The notes under the pieces were generated by a model. The model saw nothing but the letters and a program-made list of their open reading frames with translations. It was not told where the DNA came from and searched no databases. The translations under genes were made by a program, and so were the position numbers. Shown here one piece after another: positions 44,275 to 52,542 of a stretch of DNA of 64,000 nucleotides (its first letter is position 1; each line of letters starts with the position of its first letter). Source of the stretch: Clostridiales bacterium (GTDB taxonomy: Bacteria > Bacillota > Clostridia > Lachnospirales > Lachnospiraceae); contig JAHAJA010000003.1 of assembly GCA_018372435.1 (NCBI GenBank), forward strand, positions 62,001 through 126,000. The letters are read 5' to 3'.

Positions 44275-46020
44275 ATGTATAAACAACTTGCTAAATCAAT
44301 ACGGGAATTTAAGAAAGATTCCATAAAGGCTCCCGTATTTATCACACTAGAGGTGCTTTTAGAGTGTACCATACCTTTTGTTATTGCTCAGCTTGTTAAC
44401 CAAATTAAAGCAGGCTGTGAATTTAGTGTTATTGCCAAATATGGATTAATTTTGGTGTTAATGGCGGGATTATCATTAACGTTTGGAATAATTGGAGGAA
44501 CTGCAAGTGCCACTGCATCAAGTGGTTTTGCACGCAATCTAAGAAAGGATATATATTATAAGATACAGACGTATTCTTTTGAGAATATGGACCATTTCTC
44601 TACATCATCTTTGGTTACTAGACTTACCACAGATGTGTCTAATGTTCAGAATGCTTATATGATGATTATTCGAGCAGCTATTCGATTTCCGTTAATGCTA
44701 GTATTTGCATTCATTATGGCTTTTGTTATGGGTGGAAGAATGGCATTCATATTCTTAGTTGTTGTTCCTATATTAGGTTTTGGCCTTTTTCTTGTAATCC
44801 GCAAAGTAATGCCGATTTTCAAAAAAGTATTCCGTAAGTATGATGCATTAAATACCTCAATACAAGAAAATGTAAAAGGTATGCGAGTAGTTAAATCCTA
44901 TGTTCGAGAAGAGCATGAAAAGATGAAATTTGATGGGGCAGCTAGTGATATATGTGCCGACTTTACTAGAGCAGAGAAAATCTTAGCCATCAACAACCCA
45001 TTAATGCAGTTTTGTCTATATACAGTTATGGTTTTTGTTTTGTTCTTTGGATCATATACAATTATAACTACAAGAGGAATGGACTTAGATGTAGGACAGT
45101 TTTCAGCATTATTAACTTACAGTTTTCAGATTCTTAGTAGTTTAATGATGTTATCTATGGTGTTTGTTATGATTACAATGGCAAGTGAATCAGCAAGCCG
45201 TATTATAGAAGTTTTAGACGAGGACAGTAGTCTTGCTAACCCATTAGATGGACAAAAAATTGTGAAAGATGGTTCTATAGATTTTGAACATGTAAGTTTC
45301 AAATATTCAGAAACCGCAAAGAAAATGTCTCTAGCTAATATTAATCTGCATATAAAATCCGGTGAGACCATTGGTATTATTGGAGGTACGGGAGCTTCTA
45401 AAACCTCTTTAATTCAATTAATACCACGTCTTTATGATACTACAGAGGGTGTTGTTAAGGTTGGGGGAATTGATGTTAAAGATTATGATTTGGAAGCATT
45501 ACGTAATCAGGTAGCAGTAGTATTGCAAAAAAATGTACTTTTCTCTGGTTCTATTAAAGAGAATTTACGATGGGGTAATAAAGAAGCTACCGATGAAGAA
45601 ATTATAGAAGCTTGTAAATTAGCACAAGCGGATGAGTTCATTCAGAATTTCCCTAATGGATATGATACGTACATTGAGCAAGGCGGTAGCAATGTATCTG
45701 GAGGGCAGAAACAGCGTCTATGCATTGCCAGAGCTTTACTAAAGAAACCAAAGGTATTAATTCTAGATGATTCAACAAGCGCAGTAGATACTAAGACTGA
45801 TGCCATGATTCGAAAGGCTTTAAGAGAATTCATACCAGAAACAACGAAAATTATTATTGCCCAGAGAACAGCATCTGTTGAAGATGCAGATCAAATTATC
45901 GTTATGGATGGTGGTTCCATTAGCGGTATTGGAACACATGCCGAACTCCTAAAGAATAATCCAATATACAAAGAGGTATATCTATCTCAGAATAAGGCAG
46001 GTGAACAGGATGAAGAATAA
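44275..46020 (+). CDS. Heterodimeric ABC exporter half-transporter, degenerate-site subunit
   Basis: 581 aa: six-helix membrane domain (~1-310) then a nucleotide-binding domain. Walker A is 'GGTGASKTS', signature 'NVSGGQKQR', Walker B 'LILDDSTSAVD' and the switch loop 'IIIAQRTASV'. The catalytic Glu is replaced by Asp and the H-loop His by Gln, the pattern of the non-hydrolysing site in BmrC/TM287-type exporters. It overlaps the partner gene. Such pumps export drugs or peptides. An attenuator-like leader upstream suggests inducible read-through. Confidence 0.9.
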   Translation: MYKQLAKSIREFKKDSIKAPVFITLEVLLECTIPFVIAQLVNQIKAGCEFSVIAKYGLILVLMAGLSLTFGIIGGTASATASSGFARNLRKDIYYKIQTYSFENMDHFSTSSLVTRLTTDVSNVQNAYMMIIRAAIRFPLMLVFAFIMAFVMGGRMAFIFLVVVPILGFGLFLVIRKVMPIFKKVFRKYDALNTSIQENVKGMRVVKSYVREEHEKMKFDGAASDICADFTRAEKILAINNPLMQFCLYTVMVFVLFFGSYTIITTRGMDLDVGQFSALLTYSFQILSSLMMLSMVFVMITMASESASRIIEVLDEDSSLANPLDGQKIVKDGSIDFEHVSFKYSETAKKMSLANINLHIKSGETIGIIGGTGASKTSLIQLIPRLYDTTEGVVKVGGIDVKDYDLEALRNQVAVVLQKNVLFSGSIKENLRWGNKEATDEEIIEACKLAQADEFIQNFPNGYDTYIEQGGSNVSGGQKQRLCIARALLKKPKVLILDDSTSAVDTKTDAMIRKALREFIPETTKIIIAQRTASVEDADQIIVMDGGSISGIGTHAELLKNNPIYKEVYLSQNKAGEQDEE

Positions 46021-47905
46021 TAATAGTAATAATCGAAAAGGTGTTATGGGACGCTTGATTAAGACAATATTTGAATTTTATCCAGTTTTATTACCAATCG
46101 TAGTTGGTTGCATAATATTCAATGCAGTTGTTTCAGCAATCCCTGCCGTCTTCATGCAAAATATTATAGCATCGGTTGAAAACACATGGCAAAGTGGAGA
46201 TTGGAATGCAGTCTCAGGTAAAATTACGCAGCTTGTACTCTTATTGGTTGTATGCTATGTGCTTTCGCTAATTGCTTCTTTTACCTTTAATCGCTTGATG
46301 GCAATCATAACACAAGGTTCTTTGAAGAAATTCCGTGTTAAGATGTTTAATGGAATGCAAGATTTACCGATTAAGTATTTTGATACCCATAATCACGGTG
46401 ATATCATGAGTTATTATACAAACGATATTGATGCATTGCGTCAGATGATATCGCAGAGTATACCACAACTTATGTCAGCTGGTATTATTGTTTTGTCTGT
46501 ATTTTGTATTATGATGTATTATAGCATATGGTTGACTCTAGTTGTATTAGTTGGAGTAATCTTTATGTTTATAATTACGAAAAAAGTAGGAGGTAATTCC
46601 TCCAAATATTTCATTCGTCAACAAATGGCTCTTGGAGAAGTAGAAGGATTTGTTGAAGAGATGATGAATGGGCAGAAAGTAATTAAAGTATTCTGCCATG
46701 AAGAAGAAAGTAAAGCGGATTTTGATAAAATTAACAATAGATTGTTCGAAGATTCCGAAAGTGCCAATAAGTATGCGAACACGCTAGGCCCAATATTGAA
46801 TAACATCGGGAATGTTCTTTATGTAGTTGTCGCGTTAACTGGCGGTTTGTTAATGATATCTAATGCGCCAAATCTAAGTATATCTGGACTTGCTATGGGT
46901 ATTAGTATTGTAGTTCCATTCCTCAATATGACGAAGCAGTTTGCAGGTAATATAAATCAGGTATCGCAACAAATTAATGCAGTTGTTATGGGTCTTGCGG
47001 GAGCAAAACGTATATTTGAATTGATAGACGAAAAACCAGAAGAAGATCATGGTTATGTTACTTTAGTTAATGCAAGAGAAGAAGCTGGACAGATTGTGGA
47101 ATGTAATGAGCGCACAGGTATGTGGGCATGGAAACATCCTCATAAAGATGGAACAGTAACGTATGAAAAATTAACAGGTGATGTTCGTATGTATGATGTA
47201 GACTTTGCATACGAAGAAGATAAAACAATCTTACACAACATTACGTTATATGCAGAACCAGGTCAAAAGATTGCTTTCGTAGGTGCCACTGGTGCAGGTA
47301 AAACGACTATTACGAATCTAATCAACCGTTTCTATGACATAGCGGACGGTAAGATTCGTTATGATGGAATTAATATCAATAAGATCAAGAAAGAAGATCT
47401 TCGCAGGTCCCTTGGCGTAGTGTTACAAGAAACAAATCTATTCACAGGAACCGTTATGGATAATATTCGTTATGGTAAGTTAGACGCTACGGATGAAGAA
47501 TGTATCGATGCAGCGAAGTTAGCTGGTGCTCATGACTTTATAACACGCTTACCAAAAGGATATGAAACACCACTAAGCAGTAATGGTTCTAATCTTTCAC
47601 AAGGACAGCGTCAACTTCTAGCCATTGCACGTGCAGCGGTTGCCAATCCGCCTGTTATGATTCTTGACGAAGCTACGTCCTCCATAGACACTCGTACTGA
47701 AGTAATTGTACAACGTGGTATGGACGCTTTAATGAAAGGGCGAACTGTTTTCGTAATCGCCCATAGACTTTCTACGGTTAAGAATTCAGATGTTATCATG
47801 GTGCTAGAACAAGGACATGTTGTGGAAAGAGGTAATCACGATCAATTGATAGCAGAGAAAGGCAAATATTATCAATTGTATACAGGTGCCTTTGAGTTAG
47901 AATAA
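46010..47905 (+). CDS. Heterodimeric ABC exporter half-transporter, catalytic-site subunit
   Basis: 631 aa from ATG 46010, preceded by AGGTGAACAGG; it overlaps the upstream stop by 11 bp. The nucleotide-binding domain keeps the catalytic residues: Walker A 'GATGAGKTTITNL', Walker B 'VMILDEATSSID', H-loop 'FVIAHRLSTV'. Its own signature is the weakened 'NLSQGQRQ', so the active ATP site pairs these motifs with VSGGQ of the first subunit. An insertion of ~50 residues before Walker A ('CNERTGMWAWKHPHKDGTVT') is typical of the BmrD-like subunit. Substrate unknown. Confidence 0.9.
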   Translation: MKNNNSNNRKGVMGRLIKTIFEFYPVLLPIVVGCIIFNAVVSAIPAVFMQNIIASVENTWQSGDWNAVSGKITQLVLLLVVCYVLSLIASFTFNRLMAIITQGSLKKFRVKMFNGMQDLPIKYFDTHNHGDIMSYYTNDIDALRQMISQSIPQLMSAGIIVLSVFCIMMYYSIWLTLVVLVGVIFMFIITKKVGGNSSKYFIRQQMALGEVEGFVEEMMNGQKVIKVFCHEEESKADFDKINNRLFEDSESANKYANTLGPILNNIGNVLYVVVALTGGLLMISNAPNLSISGLAMGISIVVPFLNMTKQFAGNINQVSQQINAVVMGLAGAKRIFELIDEKPEEDHGYVTLVNAREEAGQIVECNERTGMWAWKHPHKDGTVTYEKLTGDVRMYDVDFAYEEDKTILHNITLYAEPGQKIAFVGATGAGKTTITNLINRFYDIADGKIRYDGININKIKKEDLRRSLGVVLQETNLFTGTVMDNIRYGKLDATDEECIDAAKLAGAHDFITRLPKGYETPLSSNGSNLSQGQRQLLAIARAAVANPPVMILDEATSSIDTRTEVIVQRGMDALMKGRTVFVIAHRLSTVKNSDVIMVLEQGHVVERGNHDQLIAEKGKYYQLYTGAFELE

Positions 47906-47940
47906 GAAAAACAACTTGTACAAATGAGAAAATATCGAAG

Positions 47941-47969
47941 AAAGTCGAACCTTTTCTCAAAAAGTCGAA
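47941..47969 (+). promoter_or_regulatory. Direct repeat AAAGTCGAA, two copies 20 bp apart
   Basis: AAAGTCGAA at 47941-47949 and 47961-47969 have exactly two helical turns between starts, with a related TATCGAA at 47933. They lie just upstream of the kinase-fold gene and of a TATACT-like hexamer. Direct-repeat activator binding, as for LytTR regulators, is possible. Confidence 0.4.
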
Positions 47970-47984
47970 TATACTATTGTAAAC

Positions 47985-48470
47985 ATGTATTTATTGGTTA
48001 TAGATATGAATAGTAATGAAATCGATTTTGAGGTTATACAAAGAGATTTAAAACATAGAATGTATCAATATATAGGTTCGGGGTCATCAAGAAGTGTATT
48101 TGATCTGGCTAATGGTTATGTAGTGAAGGCAGCAATAAACCATGGGGGGCTTACTCAAAACCAGATGGAATATAACGTATATAACCAAGAAAAAACAGCG
48201 TTTTTTGCTCCGATTCTAGCTATATCTGATAATTCTATGTTTTTAATAATGAAAAAAGGCGAACGATTATGGAATATTAATCAAGTATCGCAGTACTATA
48301 ACGTTTATACTATGAGAGAATTAGTAAACAATTCTTATTTTATAATGATAAGAAAAACCTATGGGTTAGCTGCTGGAGACTTGGTAAGGAAGTCTAGTTG
48401 GGGAATGATTGACCAAGTCCCTGTATTGGTTGACTACGGCTATACTGGTCGTAGAAGAGGTCGGAGATAA
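47985..48470 (+). CDS. Miniature protein-kinase-fold protein
   Basis: 161 aa (or 154 from ATG 48006; neither start has a good ribosome site). 'YIGSGSSRSVFDL' at 29-41 resembles the kinase glycine loop, 'YVVKAA' at 45-50 gives the ATP-binding Lys, 'QMEYNVY' the helix-C Glu. 'GDLVRKSSWGM' (~131-141) and 'VLVDYGYT' (~147-154) stand for the catalytic loop and DFG motif (as DYG). The whole C-lobe is compressed to under 100 residues. The Arg-rich tail ('RRRGRR') may bind nucleic acid. Phage and clostridial proteins of this layout exist, but no function is established. Confidence 0.55.
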   Translation: MYLLVIDMNSNEIDFEVIQRDLKHRMYQYIGSGSSRSVFDLANGYVVKAAINHGGLTQNQMEYNVYNQEKTAFFAPILAISDNSMFLIMKKGERLWNINQVSQYYNVYTMRELVNNSYFIMIRKTYGLAAGDLVRKSSWGMIDQVPVLVDYGYTGRRRGRR

Positions 48471-48476
48471 ATCAAA

Positions 48477-48524
48477 GGAAGGCAATATGTAAGTAATTTC
48501 TTGCATATTGTCTTCCTTATTTTG
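48477..48524 (+). terminator. Terminator after the kinase-fold gene
   Basis: GGAAGGCAATATG pairs with CATATTGTCTTCC (one wobble) across a 14-nt loop, followed by TTATTTTG. Confidence 0.85.
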
Positions 48525-48548
48525 TTATTATAGAATATGAGGGTAATT

Positions 48549-48584
48549 TCTAAATGAAGTTTTATATGTGCGAAGCTTGAGTTA
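48549..48584 (+). repeat. Repeated flank preceding MITE copy 2
   Basis: This ~37-bp block, beginning TCTAAATGAAGTTTT and including GTGCGAA and TTGAG, matches 62357-62392 in front of copy 3 at about 32 of 37 positions. It lies outside the element's terminal repeats. Confidence 0.75.
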
Positions 48585-48851
48585 AGGTTAGAGTGTCAAA
48601 AGCTAATTTTTTAATTTCGTCAATTGGCACAAAATTATGTGTGAACATGTTATGTCAAACGTAGTTTACTCGTAACGCGCTCTCGCTTGGATGAAGTTCG
48701 TAGTGGTACATAAGGCTCTAAAATACAGAGCCAAAGTACCAACGACTTCATACAGTTGTTCATCGAACTATGTTCGACATAACATTAGTCAAGTATTATA
48801 TGTGCAAATTGACGAAGGCAAGTCTTATGAGAGACTTTTGACACTCTAACC
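48585..48851. mobile_element. MITE-like inverted-repeat element, copy 2 (267 bp, inverted relative to copies 1 and 3)
   Basis: Terminal inverted repeats GGTTAGAGTGTCAAAAG and CTTTTGACACTCTAACC are perfect. The inner TTCGTCAATT-GCAC-type block is also inverted. A 5-bp direct repeat AGTTA flanks it (48580-48584 and 48852-48856). The core contains a nested hairpin (48692-48750) with TGAAGT/ACTTCA and GGCTCT/AGAGCC arms. Its reverse complement aligns with copy 3 over the whole length. It ends 48 bp before the DUF434 gene start. No coding potential. Confidence 0.88.
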
Positions 48852-48899
48852 AGTTAAGTGGATTAATACGCTTATGTTTTTAATATGAGGAGGATAACA

Positions 48900-49655
48900 A
48901 TGCCAAAGGTTGTGAGAAGGGGGTATCAAAAAGAAGATACCTATGAATTTCAAGGTGATGAGAAGGCTAAGTTAGAGAAAGCTGCTTATGAATTATATTT
49001 TCTATTAAATCAAGGATATCCTATTAAACATGCCGCAACATTTATCGGGAACCACTATATGTTCTCGGAGAGGCAGCGTTTGGCATTAGTCCGAACCATA
49101 TCTTCCTATGAAGATTGTAAATGTAGATTTACCAAACAAATTACTACGATTCATGATGTTAACACAGTGCATATTGATGGATTTAACACGATTATCACAC
49201 TAGAAGTCGCATTATCAGGTTCTCCCATATTCAAATCGTTAGATGGAACCATACGGGATTTGGCTGGGCTTAGGGGAAATTATCGTATTATAGATAAAAC
49301 AGAGAAGGCAATTCAACTGATTTATCAGTGGCTTAGATCGAAGGAGATTAAGGAAGCCATCTTTTACTTGGATTCTCCTGTGTCAAATTCGGGTAGGTTA
49401 GCAAGTATGGTAAAAGAAATCGCTGAGTCGTATGAATTGCAAGTGCAAACTTACGTGATTCCGGATGTTGATAGAACATTAGAAAAGCAAGCCAATGTAA
49501 TTACCAGTGACGCGATCATCCTTAATAAATGTGTCAGTTGGGTGAATATGAATTCGGAGATAATCGAACAAATTAATGAGGTTTGGGAAGTTTCGATTTG
49601 TAGCAAAGTTTTAAAAACAAGAAGACATATTTGTGAGGATTCCAGTACTACTTAA
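48900..49655 (+). CDS. DUF434/DUF5616 family protein
   Basis: 251 aa from ATG 48900, after GAGGAGGAT. The N-terminal ~60 residues ('LEKAAYELYFLLNQGYPIKHAATFIGNHYMFSERQRLAL') are the DUF434 domain. The rest is a DUF5616-like domain with 'VHIDGFNTIITLEVAL', 'FKSLDGTIRDLAGLRGNYR' and 'AIFYLDSPVSNSGRLA', whose conserved Asp residues resemble a NYN/Toprim-like nuclease core. Function is not known. A MITE copy occupies its immediate 5' region. Confidence 0.85.
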   Translation: MPKVVRRGYQKEDTYEFQGDEKAKLEKAAYELYFLLNQGYPIKHAATFIGNHYMFSERQRLALVRTISSYEDCKCRFTKQITTIHDVNTVHIDGFNTIITLEVALSGSPIFKSLDGTIRDLAGLRGNYRIIDKTEKAIQLIYQWLRSKEIKEAIFYLDSPVSNSGRLASMVKEIAESYELQVQTYVIPDVDRTLEKQANVITSDAIILNKCVSWVNMNSEIIEQINEVWEVSICSKVLKTRRHICEDSSTT

Positions 49656-49702
49656 TAAAGGTAGCAACGAGTCAAAAGCATAATGGCTTGAACATAGTGA
49701 AA

Positions 49703-49724
49703 GCCAGCACCTAGTGATGCTGGC
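49703..49724. terminator. Short hairpin between convergent genes
   Basis: GCCAGCA and TGCTGGC form a 7-bp GC-rich stem. Without a T-run its terminator role is tentative. Confidence 0.4.
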
Positions 49725-49741
49725 CAAGTAACAAAGGAGAG

Positions 49742-49993
49742 TTATTCTACAGCAGGTTTGAATGCTTCATAGTGTATTCCATCTGAAGTATATCCTTCTC
49801 CAATTTTAATCATTCCATCTTCATTAACATCAGTTTCATCATATATGTTGCCAGTAAAGTCATAGATGTCTACTCCATCTGCACCGACTTTATTTACTTT
49901 AAGATTGATAACACTAGCATTGGAAAATTGTATTGGTGCCAATACAATAAGTAATAATAATAAGCCTAACCCTATCTTCATTTTTTTCTTCAT
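49742..49993 (-). CDS. Small secreted or membrane-anchored protein
   Basis: 83 aa from ATG 49993, eight bases after AAGGTGG. A signal peptide/anchor ('KIGLGLLLLLIVLAPIQFSNA') precedes a ~60-residue acidic domain with 'VGADGVDIYDFTGNIYDETD' and 'GYTSDGIHYEAFKPAVE'. I recognise no family. The mature part may be a small extracellular binding domain. The gene is solitary, flanked by its promoter region and a weak hairpin. Confidence 0.65.
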   Translation of the reverse strand: MKKKMKIGLGLLLLLIVLAPIQFSNASVINLKVNKVGADGVDIYDFTGNIYDETDVNEDGMIKIGEGYTSDGIHYEAFKPAVE

Positions 49994-50156
49994 TGATAAA
50001 ACCACCTTACAGGAAAATTATAACACTATTACCCGATAAATGGTATAATCAATTTACAATTTATTAGATTCTTATATATTTTATCTTATTTACTCAGGAT
50101 TATTTTTCTTTGTATAATGTCATAGGAATAAATTTATTTTAGTTAGGAGAGTTATC

Positions 50157-50705
50157 ATGTATAAAAATATTTTGCTGTTATTAATTTGTTCGTTGATAAT
50201 GTTGACTTCTTGCTCCCAAAATACCAATATCAAAAAAACACTGCCTGATTTTAAGGATATGAATGATTTACCAACAAGTTATACATTAGAAGATGCTAAA
50301 CTGGATGGCTGTGTTGTTTTTGAGGATTTAACTTTAATATCTGGGGAAGCTAATTGGAATGAATTTTTAGATTTATCACAAAGTGATAAAGAAGCTACGA
50401 TACGCATTGTTACCTATTATTCAGATGAATCAAATCTTTATATAAAAGACTTGTCATTTGATGGCTCCTATTATTATGTAACTGAGAAAGATGAAGAATT
50501 TAGAAAATATAGGTTTTTAAATCACTACACAATCAAAGCAGGTAATAACGCTAACTATAAAACCTTTGATTATTATATCTTAGTAAATGAAAAAGATGTT
50601 TCATTTGATTCTCTTGAAAGATCTATGACAAGCAGCAAATCCGATGCCTATATAGATCAGTACCGTTTTATATTAACCAAATATAATAATGGGTTCAATT
50701 TCTAG
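50157..50705 (+). CDS. Putative lipoprotein of unknown function
   Basis: 182 aa. A lipoprotein signal peptide with lipobox LTSC (Cys19, 'LLLLICSLIMLTSCSQNT') anchors it to the membrane. The mature domain is a mixed alpha/beta fold, rich in Tyr and Asp ('YYSDESNLYIKDLSFDGSYYYVTEKDEEFRKYRFLNHYTI'-type strands). A TTAGGAGAG site precedes the ATG. The protein pattern resembles the DUF5301/YbbR-like small lipoproteins common next to regulators, but no family is certain. Confidence 0.7.
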   Translation: MYKNILLLLICSLIMLTSCSQNTNIKKTLPDFKDMNDLPTSYTLEDAKLDGCVVFEDLTLISGEANWNEFLDLSQSDKEATIRIVTYYSDESNLYIKDLSFDGSYYYVTEKDEEFRKYRFLNHYTIKAGNNANYKTFDYYILVNEKDVSFDSLERSMTSSKSDAYIDQYRFILTKYNNGFNF

Positions 50706-50798
50706 TTACATTAATGCGAATATATGTAGACAAGTATGCAATAATTCTTTAAGATATAGGATATGATGCTTAAGATAAAATCGCAATGGAGGATTGAC

Positions 50799-51389
50799 AT
50801 GACAGAGAAAGAAAAAGCAGCAGCAGGATATCTATATGATAACAACTATGACGAAGAGTTAGTAAAAGAAAGAACAGCATGTAAAGACAAATGTTATAAA
50901 TTTAATCAATTAATGCCGTCACAATATGAAGAACAAAAGGCGTTAATAAAAGAAATTATGGGAAAAACAAAAGAAAATTTTGTGATTACAGCACCCTTTT
51001 GGTGTGACTGTGGCTATAACATAGAAATCGGGGAGAATTTTTACTCCAATCATAATTGTGTAATTCTAGATTGTGCCAAGGTTGTTTTTGGTGATAATGT
51101 ATTCATTGCACCTAATTGTTGTTTCTCAACAGCAGGACACCCAATTGATGCGAAACAGAGAAATCAAGGACTAGAATATGCATATCCAATCACTGTTGGT
51201 AATGATGTATGGATTGGAGCAGGCGTTGTAGTTCTCCCTGGAGTTACAATTGGAGATAATACCGTTATAGGAGCTGGTAGTGTGGTGAATAGGGATATTC
51301 CTTCAGGTGTTATTGCAGTGGGTAATCCATGTAAGCCAATTCGTGATATTACAGAAGCGGATAAAGATAAATATAAGATGTTGAAATAA
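50799..51389 (+). CDS. Maltose/galactoside O-acetyltransferase (left-handed beta helix)
   Basis: 196 aa from ATG 50799, chosen because TGGAGG lies seven bases upstream. An N-terminal Mac domain ('AAAGYLYDNNYDEELVKER', 'CKDKCYKFNQL') precedes hexapeptide repeats. The catalytic His is in 'FSTAGHPIDAKQR', and the acetyl-CoA site is built by 'VGNDVWIGAGVVVLPGVTIGDNTVIGAGSVV'. It acetylates free sugars using acetyl-CoA, probably as detoxification. It is transcribed alone and ends in a strong terminator. Confidence 0.93.
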   Translation: MTEKEKAAAGYLYDNNYDEELVKERTACKDKCYKFNQLMPSQYEEQKALIKEIMGKTKENFVITAPFWCDCGYNIEIGENFYSNHNCVILDCAKVVFGDNVFIAPNCCFSTAGHPIDAKQRNQGLEYAYPITVGNDVWIGAGVVVLPGVTIGDNTVIGAGSVVNRDIPSGVIAVGNPCKPIRDITEADKDKYKMLK

Positions 51390-51413
51390 TTAGATTGTAT
51401 AATTAAGATGATT

Positions 51414-51465
51414 AAAGGCAGGTAGGATATATTCTATTTCGAATATATTCTATCTGCCTTTTTGT
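51414..51465 (+). terminator. Terminator after the acetyltransferase gene
   Basis: AAAGGCAG...ATATATTC pairs with GAATATAT...CTGCCTTT over about 21 bp with wobbles, with a TTTTT tail. Confidence 0.9.
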
Positions 51466-51525
51466 AATTAGACTGAACTTGATTATATAAGTGTTAAAGC
51501 TACATTATTCATTTATAGCATGATA

Positions 51526-52122
51526 TTATTCGTATGGACTTTTAAGTGGCTTTTGCTTTGCGTTCTGTGGAATTGTATCTTCAAATTTATATAGTTCTGT
51601 TCCATCGTTACTATATCCTAAAATGTCAAATTTGGTTCCTTTGAAGCCGTTCATATAGACCAACCATATTCTATAATCGTCAGTTTCGATTATCTTAGCG
51701 TCTTTTATTTCAGTGCTATTATTACGTTTTACCCTAACTTTTTCTATCTTATCGTTTAATATTACCCCAAAGTATATTGGCAAAGAAGTTTTCTTAATTG
51801 CAGGAAAGTATTGAGCCGTTAGATCTATTCTGTCCAATCCCTCAAGGGAAGAAACTCCACTATATAGATCCTTATAGCCAAATATATTTTTGTTAACAAA
51901 CGCAGTAGCAAGATATTTGTTAGAGTTATCGGTATTACTGATAAAAACAATACTGCCTTTATCAGTAGGCTCTTCATGTATTATTTTTAAATTGGTATTT
52001 GATTCAATACCTAATGCTTGTTTGACACTATTTTTTCTACCATTAGAACTAATTATTATACTCGTGAAGATTACGAGTACAGCTATGATTAATGTACTAA
52101 TAATTATAATCTTCTTCTTAAT
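51526..52122 (-). CDS. Membrane-anchored protein of unknown function with apparent ATT start
   Basis: About 199 aa. A single N-terminal membrane helix ('KKKIIIISTLIIAVLVIFTS') is followed by an extracellular alpha/beta domain ending 'KLYKFEDTIP'-like residues. No ATG or GTG lies near the natural start. A strong Shine-Dalgarno AAGGGGGAG (minus strand, 52137-52129) sits six bases before ATT at 52122, directly ahead of AAGAAGAAG. The only other candidate is TTG at 52164 without a ribosome site. Either ATT is used, as in infC, or the start codon has mutated. Function is unknown. Confidence 0.55.
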   Translation of the reverse strand: MKKKIIIISTLIIAVLVIFTSIIISSNGRKNSVKQALGIESNTNLKIIHEEPTDKGSIVFISNTDNSNKYLATAFVNKNIFGYKDLYSGVSSLEGLDRIDLTAQYFPAIKKTSLPIYFGVILNDKIEKVRVKRNNSTEIKDAKIIETDDYRIWLVYMNGFKGTKFDILGYSNDGTELYKFEDTIPQNAKQKPLKSPYE

Positions 52123-52542
52123 ATGCGTCTCCCCCTTGCTATATGCGTAATCAACAGTTAGCAATTATTACTCGATTGCTTTTTGAAATCATAACAGACT
52201 TAACAAATAATTACAATACTTATATATATATAAAATCAATTTATCATTATTAAACTGTAGTGTGCTTGTGTCATAGTACTTTAATTATAAAAATAAGCCT
52301 AACCATTGAAAAACATAATAATCATAAGAAAGTGAAAATAACCTCGATTTTCATACTGTAATATGCATAAAACATCTGCAAGATTTGTGGGCATTTTATA
52401 CAATCACGTGTATTGTGGAATAAAATTACAGTACATATAATGATACCAATAGAACACAAGCAATGTTACTAGCGGAATAGATAACATGTATCGTTCTATC
52501 ACGAAATTACACAGAAAAATAGTAAAAATGGAGGTAAGTGCT
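52123..52542. other. Regulatory region upstream of nifH
   Basis: 420 bp without a gene. It carries a candidate sigma-A promoter (52413-52441) and inverted octamers, described separately. No sigma-54 -24/-12 site was seen. Confidence 0.55.
52413..52441 (+). promoter_or_regulatory. Candidate nifH promoter with inverted octamers
   Basis: TTGTGG (52413-52418) and TATAAT (52436-52441) are 17 bp apart. ATTACAGT (52425-52432) between them is the inverse of ACTGTAAT at 52355-52362, 70 bp upstream (start to start). A related ACTGTAGT lies near 52254. These are possible operator sites for nitrogen control. Confidence 0.5.

Noticed and set aside
48769..48780. Spo0A box (TTCGACA) inside MITE copy 2 as a regulatory site
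   Set aside because: The heptamer is part of a stem in the repeat core and is not preserved in copy 3, which reads TGCAGAA there.
52300..52542. Sigma-54 (-24/-12) promoter for nifH
   Set aside because: No GG-N10-GC pair in the correct context was found; a sigma-A-like promoter is present instead.
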